NCBI RefSeq assembly: GCF_000269965.1
Contig: NC_017219.1
Coordinates: forward strand, 930,001-994,000
Reading direction: 5' to 3'
DNA: 64,000 bases
Source of the DNA: Bifidobacterium longum subsp. infantis ATCC 15697 = JCM 1222 = DSM 20088
GTDB taxonomy: Bacteria; Actinomycetota; Actinomycetes; Actinomycetales; Bifidobacteriaceae
A model generated the notes under the pieces. It was not told where the DNA came from. It was given only the letters and a program-made list of their open reading frames with translations, and ran no database searches. Positions within the stretch are counted from its first letter, which is position 1; each line of letters opens with the position of its first letter. Shown piece after piece: positions 17,058-24,128 of the stretch. The position numbers and the translations under genes are program-made.

Positions 17058-17486
17058 ATGGACAAGCAAGAGTTGCAGATGGCGAAAAAGTTAAACGCTG
17101 GTTTTCGGGTATTGGATGATATATCTGATATGAATTCTTCGTACATACATGTTGATTGGTCCGATATCAAAGCGGCGATGGGCGGCAACGATCTGGCTTG
17201 GTCCGGCGCTGGCCAAGCAGAAGGTACGGATGGAATAGTTGAGGCCGCGAAGCGCGCAATGGCATCATTCTCAAATGATTCGTTGAAGATGATGAACGCC
17301 GTCTGCATCTCTTTCGCTTGTTCGGCTCATGAAAAACTCCAGAAAGTAACGCGTGCTGTGGATGAGATACGTGCCTGCGTTCAACCTGATGCCATGATTG
17401 TTTGGGGCATGATGTTCGATGGCCAAATTGATTCGGGCGGAGAGGTCACAGTAATCGGATTCGGTCGATGCTCGGACAGTGTTTGA
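17058..17486 (+). CDS. Stand-alone FtsZ C-terminal-domain protein
   Basis: The 142 residues match only the second half of FtsZ, starting in core helix H7 (AGFRVLDDIS). The T7 loop follows: HVDWSDIKAAM keeps the two catalytic aspartates of NxDFxD as D33 and D36, with the Asn replaced by His. Next come the G-x-G-x-A-x-G-x-D-type turn (SGAGQAEGTDG), the AAKRAM helix, the P-(D/E)-A-x-I-x-x-G region (QPDAMIVWGMMFD) and the last strand VTVIGFGR. That strand can be compared with VTVIAAGFD, as expected at the start of this window. The GTP-binding half and the DIPDFLR tail are missing. AAGGAG stands seven bases before the ATG. An isolated C-terminal domain can cap FtsZ filaments, so a division inhibitor is a plausible inference. 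It lies just after rexA. Confidence 0.82.
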   Translation: MDKQELQMAKKLNAGFRVLDDISDMNSSYIHVDWSDIKAAMGGNDLAWSGAGQAEGTDGIVEAAKRAMASFSNDSLKMMNAVCISFACSAHEKLQKVTRAVDEIRACVQPDAMIVWGMMFDGQIDSGGEVTVIGFGRCSDSV

Positions 17487-17527
17487 TTCTGCAGCTGCTG
17501 ATTGCCTAATGAAGGAGTTGATTAGCC

Positions 17528-18826
17528 GTGTCCGTGACCATGAACGTAATCCGGGATGAAGGTAAAAGAATTCCCATTGAGCTTGCGCGAACGCTTTATG
17601 GCGAAATCGGTGTTGCAATAGAGAAGTATTTTGAGCACCTGACATATATGGAGCATTTTGGTGTGGCCCTATGTCAGTTTAATCTTCGTCCTTCTGACAG
17701 CGCGAATGAATATGTTGCTGATTGCTGCGTGTTGCAGGCCGATGTGAACGGAAAGGCGACTGCTGATTTTCAATCTGCTTATGACCGTGCGGCCATCGCC
17801 ATTTTGATGTCTTTGTGCTATGCGTTTCAAAGCTATCTAAATGAGAGTAATGGTCTTGATCTGCAGGATGAGAATGGGAGAGGGGTTGGCTGCTGTCCTC
17901 TTGAAGTTGGAGGTGACGTTGGTGCTAGGTCATTGCCTCCTGGCACTTTCGCTCGCTTTCAATCTTGGTCTGACCGCTTGTGTTATGTATTTCCTAAATA
18001 TGGGATATCGACAATACAATTTAGTTGTGGAAGCACTCATTGCCGCATTGGATTAGATGAATTAAAGATGCTCGCTCAGTTGAGTAGTGCACGAAGAAAT
18101 ATAGATGATTGTATGCTTCGTTTCTCTGAGTATAAGATAACTGGCGCGCGTTGGGTGAATCATATATTCACGGAGAAGACGGATTGCGATATTCATATAC
18201 GAGTGCTCAGTGATTTGACGAAGGATGTGTCTGAGTTCTGTATCAATGAGATTATTGACGGTCTAAACCTTTTGATGAAAGCCAATCGGAGCTGGCCCAA
18301 AGTGGATACCGAAAGACATGAGCTTCGGATTATACATTGTGAAGGTGGTGAAAGATCTGGGTTCGCTAGCGCGGCTCTGGAATGCGATAAAGGGTCCAAG
18401 AAACGCCTTTATGATATGTTGGAGCTAATCCGATGTATCCTGCATGATCCGCCATACGCATATGTTTGGCATATAGCGGATGCCTCCAAAGAAACGGGCA
18501 TAAAGAAGGCGGAAATAGTCAGAGCTTCACAGTGCATACCTCTGTATTCGGATAAAAGATATATGACTGTGTGGAATATGGCGTCGCCGAGCAACCTGAT
18601 AGAGATGCTTAGCCGGTGGGGCGGTTTGTTACAGAGATTGTTCGATCATTATGGTTTAGAACGAATTAACTTTGATTGTATGATACAGGATCGCAGAATT
18701 TGTAGTTTGTTGACCCTGGACAGAGAGGCCCTTACGATCCTGAGGTCTTTACAATTCCAGACTGTTTCTCCTATTAGCCGCGTTCAATGGCGCACGATGA
18801 TCAGAAATAGCATCACCGCCGCATAA
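17528..18826 (+). CDS. Orphan protein of 432 residues, unknown function
   Basis: I do not recognise this family. The product is soluble-looking, with no signal peptide or membrane segment, and is rich in Cys (about 17) and aromatic residues. There is no nucleotide-binding or obvious nuclease motif. The C-terminal half contains leucine-rich helical stretches (LYDMLELIRCIL, NLIEMLSRWGGLLQRLFDHY). The start is taken as GTG 17528 after an AAGGAG ten bases upstream; in-frame GTG 17534 and ATG 17540 are alternatives. Only 41 bases separate it from the FtsZ-like gene, so the two are probably co-expressed and may be partners. G+C is near 45 %, clearly below the core genes, which points to acquisition. 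Confidence 0.75.
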   Translation: MSVTMNVIRDEGKRIPIELARTLYGEIGVAIEKYFEHLTYMEHFGVALCQFNLRPSDSANEYVADCCVLQADVNGKATADFQSAYDRAAIAILMSLCYAFQSYLNESNGLDLQDENGRGVGCCPLEVGGDVGARSLPPGTFARFQSWSDRLCYVFPKYGISTIQFSCGSTHCRIGLDELKMLAQLSSARRNIDDCMLRFSEYKITGARWVNHIFTEKTDCDIHIRVLSDLTKDVSEFCINEIIDGLNLLMKANRSWPKVDTERHELRIIHCEGGERSGFASAALECDKGSKKRLYDMLELIRCILHDPPYAYVWHIADASKETGIKKAEIVRASQCIPLYSDKRYMTVWNMASPSNLIEMLSRWGGLLQRLFDHYGLERINFDCMIQDRRICSLLTLDREALTILRSLQFQTVSPISRVQWRTMIRNSITAA

Positions 18827-18945
18827 TTTCCTCTCGCAAGATTGGATTTTCTCAGTAGTTAGTTGTACTTGATGGTTCATGATAGTTCAGAATGTTGCTG
18901 ACATATAATGGACCGATACGTTGTTGGCGAGTGGCTGGCCCGGAT

Positions 18946-19155
18946 TCAATTTGTAAGTGCAATGCTCGTCTTTGGGTGGCTTGTCCTCGACATTAGCTTG
19001 CCGAGCTCGCGGTACCAAGCCTCGTTGGGTGTTTCCCAGTCCGGGACCTTCATGGGGGGTGTCGTTGATCTCCTGGACGATGGCCTGCAGGTCGGCGTCC
19101 GTCAGGCCGTCGAGACTGGTCCTCTTGGGCAGGTAGCGGCGGATCCGTGTATGTG
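18946..19155 (-). pseudogene. IS30-family transposase, 3' remnant with frameshift
   Basis: Only about 65 C-terminal codons remain. In one frame IRRYLPKRTSLDGLTDAD and LQAIVQEINDTP can be read; after a six-base G run (19054-19059 on the plus strand) the frame shifts and continues PMKVPDWETPNEAWYRELGK to a stop at 18946. Removing one base from the run restores the typical IS30 C-terminus. The rest of the transposase, with its DDE residues, is missing. High G+C contrasts with the A+T-rich neighbours. Confidence 0.8.
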
Positions 19156-19204
19156 TTCAATAGGGAGTTGAGGTTTAGGTGTTGCGCTTCTATTTAGAAC
19201 TCAG

Positions 19205-19226
19205 GAAAACAGCAGAAGCCTCAAAA
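19205..19226 (+). repeat. 22-bp repeat, left copy (ISL3-type end)
   Basis: An identical 22-base sequence (GAAAACAGCAGAAGCCTC plus AAAA) occurs inverted at 23307-23328. The right copy lies directly beyond the stop of an ISL3 transposase remnant and looks like its terminal repeat, so this left copy is probably the end of a second, otherwise lost ISL3 element. The two copies bracket the DUF262 island. Confidence 0.7.
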
Positions 19227-19228
19227 TC

Positions 19229-19567
19229 TTGTTTAGAGGGAGAAAACAGAATGGCGAAACCATCACGTTCTTCACCCCTCAGTCGAAGATGCATCCGCAA
19301 GGTTTTTATTGGGTTGATATTACAGAAGAACAAGCCCATGTTCTGAGCGAAACCGATAAAGCCCTTGTTGTGCTCCGCTTGAAGAGTAGGAACATCCTCA
19401 TGGTAAAGTGGGAGGTTCTGAAATCATATCTAACTCAGGAATGTAAAAGATACAACGCCAATGAGTACAACCATTGGAAATTGAACATCTATACCGACCA
19501 CATTAAGATCAGCGGCAACAACAGAGAAATACCCGCCAAGGTTTGGCATTTCAACGCTGAAGTGTAA
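19229..19567 (+). pseudogene. 5'-truncated ORF of unknown family
   Basis: The open frame gives 112 residues starting at a TTG inside an ISL3-like end, with no proper ribosome site for this frame. The product (QGFYWVDITEEQAHVL, MVKWEVLKSYLTQEC, NHWKLNIYTDHIKI) reads like the C-terminal part of a larger protein cut by an insertion. I do not recognise the family. G+C is about 42 %. It converges with the DUF262 gene, from which it is separated by a bidirectional hairpin. It could still be a small intact gene using the TTG start. Confidence 0.5.
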
Positions 19568-19570
19568 AGA

Positions 19571-19616
19571 AAAGCCATAGCTGTCACTCTCTCGCCTGGA
19601 GTTGTCGCTATGGCTT
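19571..19616. terminator. Bidirectional hairpin between convergent genes
   Basis: Arms AAAGCCATAGC (19571-19581) and GCTATGGCTT (19607-19616) pair across a loop of about 25 bases. A-rich sequence before and T-rich sequence after make it usable in both directions. It sits exactly between the truncated ORF and the convergent DUF262 gene. Confidence 0.6.
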
Positions 19617-19622
19617 CTTTGC

Positions 19623-21560
19623 TTACTCAATGTTGCAAGCTTTTTTCAAATGGCCAAGCATTTCTTCTTCATGCGCCTTGTACGCCCTTTCCTTCCAGTA
19701 AAGGCTGGCTGGTTTGTCGCCGTTTTTTTCTGTCAGTTCACTCATAATGCGAAGTTTAATACTCCCCTTGACTATCATATCCTTAAATGTACTTTTCTTT
19801 GCTTCCGGAGACATATTAGAAAATTTGGAGTTCACATTTCTCTGAATGATACAGAGATTTCCAAACTGGTCAACACCATCCTTCCATTGCTCGAATGTTC
19901 CCTCAGATGGATTCTGCGGATACCAATGCTCTACGGAATTTCTAAATTCAAAAACAAAGTCGCTGTATTTCTTCTTCTTTCCGTTCCGGTCGTCATTCCA
20001 CAGCAAGTAATCCAGGTAGTTAAAGACAATATGCGGAGTATTGACACCCATCGCATACACGCCGTTCGAACAAACCTGAAAGAAGTTTTCCCTTACTGCA
20101 TCAATAGCGATGTTTTCGGCAACTTTATCAAACTTTGTAATGGCATCATTTTTGATATTCTTGCAATCAGCTTCCGAAAGCCATATCAAGAGTTTGGTAA
20201 TCCAGTGCATTACCTTTGGGGAAGTGTAGGAAACACGCAAGGCGGACTGCATCATAATATTGGTCTTGGTTCGCCAATCATTTGTCCATTCGCCGGAACG
20301 GGTGAACTCGGAGTTCCCGTAATATGCTTTCTTCTTCGATTGCTGTCCGGAAACATACAGGCTCTTCAAGCTCCATTCGCCATCAGCGCTGTCATTTGCG
20401 TACTCTCTCTTTATGATGTACTTATCGAACAGGTATCTGGTTCTGAGCAGGCAAATAATAAACCCTCTGGCAAAATCTTCTTTGCTGTCTGCGATCCTGC
20501 CGGTATCCGTTATGCCGCAGGATACAACTCTGTTGAACGCATCAAGGAGCTTCTTATCATCCAAGAGTTCATCCACGATTTTTGAAGTTGCTATTTCATG
20601 GGTGACACCGTAAAGACTCACATAGACCTTCAGCGTATGCAGCAGGAAGTATGGAAACTCAATAACACTTTCAAAGCGAACACGCACATCACCATCCACA
20701 TAGCCTTCATCATCTTCAACCTTGAAGTTCTTTTCGATCAGGTCACAGATTTTATGTCCGGTGGTTTCCTGTGTCGTTCCACTTATAGCCTTTTTGTATT
20801 TCTGCCAGCTGTTAGGCGGCATACTGTTCCATTCGGAGCCGAAAATAGCCTCTCTTACCGCATTGTTCTTGCTGATGAAGTGCATCTGCACATAGCCGGT
20901 CATATCGCTACAAGCATCCCATATCTTTGCAAACAAGCCCTTCTCAGAATCATCACTCAAATAGCTCATAAGCGTGGCCTTTAGAATGTCGTGTTGCTCT
21001 AATTGCTCACCTCTGGTGTTCATTATCTCATAATAGCGGTTCAGATCGGTATTCTCCGGAACCTCAATCCGATAGACGATAATTTTAGCCAGCTTTTCCA
21101 TAAAGCTTTCCCTGTCGAAATGATCCTTTGTCAATTCGTGAGATAGTATCCTGATGCCCCTTTGGATTCCCGGTTCAATCCGATCCATATCGATCTTGCT
21201 GCGGTTTTCGAGCAGTAGTTCTTCAATGTTTCTTAGGGTATAGTTCGATTTTTCTCTACACGCAAATGTGAGTGTGGGCTTTGTTTTGATTCCAAGGCAG
21301 TTCAGCAGCAAATACAGCGAGGTAAGCCGCTGCTGGCCATCCACTACTTCATATCGTCCGAACTGCTTGGAAACGATCAAGGAGCCAATGTAGTAATTGG
21401 AGTCCTCCGCAACATCGTTAATATCCTCAATCAGCTGGGTGAGTTGCTTGTCCTCCCACGCATAGGCTCTCTGGTATAGAGGGATTATGTACTCCATATC
21501 TGTGTCGAACATATTGCCGTTTTCACCAATAATATGAAGTTCAGTTACTAATTTGCTCAT
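19623..21560 (-). CDS. DUF262/DUF1524 protein (GmrSD-like, probable defence nuclease)
   Basis: The 645-residue protein has an N-terminal DUF262 (GmrS-like, ParB-fold) domain with IPLYQRAYAW (26-35) and the hallmark VVDGQQRLT (72-80). The C-terminal DUF1524 domain is of HNH type: FRNSVEHWYPQNP, then FGNLCIIQRNVNSKFSN. In type IV restriction enzymes GmrS and GmrD supply nucleotide hydrolysis and DNA cleavage directed at modified phage DNA. The ATG overlaps the stop of the upstream DUF262 gene by four bases, so the two are coupled. G+C is about 45 %, unlike the core. The substrate is unknown. Confidence 0.85.
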   Translation of the reverse strand: MSKLVTELHIIGENGNMFDTDMEYIIPLYQRAYAWEDKQLTQLIEDINDVAEDSNYYIGSLIVSKQFGRYEVVDGQQRLTSLYLLLNCLGIKTKPTLTFACREKSNYTLRNIEELLLENRSKIDMDRIEPGIQRGIRILSHELTKDHFDRESFMEKLAKIIVYRIEVPENTDLNRYYEIMNTRGEQLEQHDILKATLMSYLSDDSEKGLFAKIWDACSDMTGYVQMHFISKNNAVREAIFGSEWNSMPPNSWQKYKKAISGTTQETTGHKICDLIEKNFKVEDDEGYVDGDVRVRFESVIEFPYFLLHTLKVYVSLYGVTHEIATSKIVDELLDDKKLLDAFNRVVSCGITDTGRIADSKEDFARGFIICLLRTRYLFDKYIIKREYANDSADGEWSLKSLYVSGQQSKKKAYYGNSEFTRSGEWTNDWRTKTNIMMQSALRVSYTSPKVMHWITKLLIWLSEADCKNIKNDAITKFDKVAENIAIDAVRENFFQVCSNGVYAMGVNTPHIVFNYLDYLLWNDDRNGKKKKYSDFVFEFRNSVEHWYPQNPSEGTFEQWKDGVDQFGNLCIIQRNVNSKFSNMSPEAKKSTFKDMIVKGSIKLRIMSELTEKNGDKPASLYWKERAYKAHEEEMLGHLKKACNIE

Positions 21561-22864
21561 TCCGCACCTCCATATCCATTGATTTCTTTGATCGTGTCAT
21601 ACAACAAGTCTATCCTATTGGATGGGCTGTCCGGTCCTCTCCGTACCTTTATCTGCAATCCGGATATTTCGTGGTGCATCCGGGCAAAGCTGATCTTGGA
21701 GAAAATACCGATTGTGTTTGTATATCTGGAATTTTCGTCACCGATAGCGTACTTGTTTACGCTGTCAAACCCCAGGGTCTTCATATCTACACGGAGCATA
21801 AACGCCCAGGAAAATAGCTTCTTGACTGCCATTTCATCGAAGTTATGGAACTTGTCGTAATAGCAAAGCAGCGCACAATAAAACAGATTCTTCGTGTATC
21901 CGAAACCGGCAGAGCCGAACTTTACTTTGTCCATTTCTTCCGGTGTTTCTACATCCTTGCCGCCGCAGATAACCAGCTTAATCTCCTTGAAACGGGGATT
22001 GTTGCAGATCTCCGACTTAATATCCTGGAGCAGATACATATAATGCTCGACCATTTCAAAGAAGTCGTTGCCGGAAATAAATGGCTCGGTAATCTGGAAA
22101 TACGGCATAGCTCGGCTTGCCCGTCGTGCGTAAGAATAGGTTGAGCTTTCTGCGATACCTTTATAGGTGTCGATTTCCTTGGCTATGAACGGTTTGCTTT
22201 TAATGCCTCGGCTCCAATTCAAGATTGGAAACAAATATAGATCAAACAGCTCTTTGATCTTCTCAGTATCCTTTGCTTCCCATTTTGTAACAGCGTGTTC
22301 CATTTCATAGGGATACTTTTTCATTTCACGGAGGTGGTACGCTTTCAGAAGGTCATGCGGGTCTAATGCCTTACCTCTTGTATTTTGTGAATCGAAAAGC
22401 TGGAACGCTTCGGTTACTTTGTCTACGCAAACAACGACGACCTCTAAAATATGCTCAAAGGCATGGATAAAGTCCCGTTTTACATCTTCGCTCTTTAGGG
22501 AGAACCACTCTCTGATAAACGCATAGTTCCTGTGAATGTTGAACTGGCTCACCTTGTTGGTGAAATCTATCTGGAGAATCGAACACTCAAATCCCGGTTC
22601 AAGGCATTGCTTTAGAAGCACCAGAGAAATGATTCTCTGCTGCCCATCCACCACATCGTAGGTGTCATTCTTTGTTCTGTGCAGGATGATCGTTCCGATA
22701 CGGTATTTGAACTCAGTTCTGTATCTGTCCGCATCACTAATTGCATTGGTGATGTCTAGGAATAAATCGTCGATGTTTTGAATATCCCACTTGTACGGCC
22801 TTTGATAGTCCGGAATATTCAGATTCATGCTCAACAGTTCATTTACGCTCTTAATTTCAGCCAT
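21557..22864 (-). CDS. DUF262-only partner protein
   Basis: The 435-residue product has a clear DUF262 N-terminus: IPDYQRPYKW (17-26) and DVVDGQQRIIS (70-80). It lacks the SxEHxxPQ HNH motif seen in the neighbouring protein, so it is probably a non-nucleolytic sensor or motor partner. It is the middle gene of a three-gene minus-strand unit, starting four bases after the DUF6508-like gene and overlapping the larger DUF262 gene by an ATGA-type junction. Tandem DUF262 pairs occur in defence islands. The specific system type cannot be named from sequence. Confidence 0.82.
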   Translation of the reverse strand: MAEIKSVNELLSMNLNIPDYQRPYKWDIQNIDDLFLDITNAISDADRYRTEFKYRIGTIILHRTKNDTYDVVDGQQRIISLVLLKQCLEPGFECSILQIDFTNKVSQFNIHRNYAFIREWFSLKSEDVKRDFIHAFEHILEVVVVCVDKVTEAFQLFDSQNTRGKALDPHDLLKAYHLREMKKYPYEMEHAVTKWEAKDTEKIKELFDLYLFPILNWSRGIKSKPFIAKEIDTYKGIAESSTYSYARRASRAMPYFQITEPFISGNDFFEMVEHYMYLLQDIKSEICNNPRFKEIKLVICGGKDVETPEEMDKVKFGSAGFGYTKNLFYCALLCYYDKFHNFDEMAVKKLFSWAFMLRVDMKTLGFDSVNKYAIGDENSRYTNTIGIFSKISFARMHHEISGLQIKVRRGPDSPSNRIDLLYDTIKEINGYGGAE

Positions 22865-22868
22865 GCCT

Positions 22869-23303
22869 TTATCTCACCTCGGTTCCGCTGCCATTATCAA
22901 GTTCTTTCAGTCGCTCCAGCCATTTCCGGATACTGCCATCTTTGAAAAATCCAAGCAAAGCACCATCACAGAATCGTTCTGCCCGGACAGCTCCGGTGAT
23001 CAATGCCATGATGCACTGTGCATCCAGATTCGATACATCTGCGGTGCTCATAGACTTGCTTCCCCATTTAAGGCCATTCTGATTCAGAATGTCACCGTAA
23101 CGGTTCAGCTCCATGTCCTTGTTATGGTCGATAAAATCATATATATCATCGATAAAATGATGCACCATATCAGAGTAGCTTACATATGGCATCTGAATTG
23201 GATGTTCGAGCGTTCCATCGTTTTCACGGTCAATAACCCAAGAGCCAAAACTATCTCCGTCAAGGATACATATATACTTGACCAGACTATCATATTTACT
23301 CAT
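22869..23303 (-). CDS. DUF6508-like small protein, first gene of the DUF262 unit
   Basis: The 144-residue acidic protein (MSKYDSLVKYICILDGDSFG, EHPIQMPYVSYSDMVHHFID, DAQCIMALITGAVRAERFCD) matches my recollection of the DUF6508 family, which has no known function. It contains no catalytic motif that I recognise. The ATG lies only four bases inside the island from the ISL3-type end, and no normal Shine-Dalgarno is visible there. Expression may therefore use an outward promoter in the IS remnant, or the native 5' leader was lost. It is followed immediately by the two DUF262 genes. Confidence 0.7.
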   Translation of the reverse strand: MSKYDSLVKYICILDGDSFGSWVIDRENDGTLEHPIQMPYVSYSDMVHHFIDDIYDFIDHNKDMELNRYGDILNQNGLKWGSKSMSTADVSNLDAQCIMALITGAVRAERFCDGALLGFFKDGSIRKWLERLKELDNGSGTEVR

Positions 23304-23306
23304 TAC

Positions 23307-23328
23307 TTTTGAGGCTTCTGCTGTTTTC
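23307..23328 (-). repeat. 22-bp repeat, right copy (ISL3 terminal repeat)
   Basis: This is an exact inverted copy of 19205-19226. It lies five bases beyond the stop codon of the ISL3 transposase remnant and reads GAGGCTTCTGCTGTTTTC towards that element, resembling the ends of ISL3-family elements. It marks the right border of the low-G+C cargo. Confidence 0.75.
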
Positions 23329-24026
23329 GTGGGTTAGATTGCGGGTTGTGGGAGTCGGACGTCGAGTCCGCCGCAACGGAGCATGACGAGTGCTATGAGG
23401 TTGGTGACGTGGTGGAAGCCGTAGGCCATGCGGATGGTGACCTTGATGCGGTTGTCGGACGCCTCGAGCCTGGCGTTGGAGTAGCCGAGTTGGATGGTCC
23501 TGAGGATGTCCGGGCGCCGTCTCCTGATCCTCCTCGCGAGTTCGACTATCTCGGGGATACGGTTGTGGGACGCCCAGAACACCCAATGGTTCAATTCCGT
23601 CTTGGCTTGGTCGCTCATCAGCCACGCGCACTCGGACTCGAAGTCGCGCGTGAACCGGCTGCCCGGTTCCGCCCACGGCACGGACGCGACCACGACCCCG
23701 CACCCGGGACAGTCCACGCGCGGCATCATGGCGACCAGTTCGACCCGCCAGCAGCCGAAATCCCGATGACGCCAACGACGCACGCCGCCACCTTGGTCGT
23801 AACCATGACGACGTCTGCCACAGCGGTGAGCATCGGAGCATGCCCCTGCGCGGGCGCACACGAACCTCGAGCACGGGCTCGGGGCGCAGGGGCGAATCGA
23901 CGATCCGCACGGTCTCGACCACCACGCCTTTGACGTTGAGGAGCTGGTTGAATATGCTGTTCATCAGGCGCTTTGCGGTTGTTTGTTTATCTTGGTCGAA
24001 AACATCCTACCCGGAAAGCGCTCTTC
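23311..24026 (-). mobile_element. ISL3-family element remnant
   Basis: The element extends from the terminal repeat at 23311 through the broken transposase gene to a similar but less conserved sequence near 24003-24026 (GAAGAGCGCTTTCC when read inward). The right boundary is an estimate. It separates the DUF262 island from the replicative dnaE gene. Confidence 0.55.
23334..23964 (-). pseudogene. ISL3-family transposase remnant, frameshifted and internally deleted
   Basis: The N-terminus (MNSIFNQLLNVKGVVVETVR) is followed by a frame change into GRRRHGYDQGGGVRRW and VDCPGCGVVVASVPWAEPG, the zinc-finger region. It then joins almost directly to the C-terminal family motif (ARLEASDNRIKVTIRMAYGF, then NLIALVMLRCGGL). 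A full ISL3 transposase has roughly 400 residues; about half, including the DDE core, is missing. It is non-functional. Confidence 0.85.
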
Positions 24027-24128
24027 ACTTACTCCCTCAACGGCTCAACGACGAACCACCACCCACAAAAACAGCAATAGCGCCTTATAGTACGTATCGA
24101 TAAATATTTCCCGCCCAGACCACACGGT

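Noticed and set aside
18908-19171. 87-codon plus-strand ORF
   Set aside because: It is antisense to the IS30 transposase remnant, which explains the sequence better.
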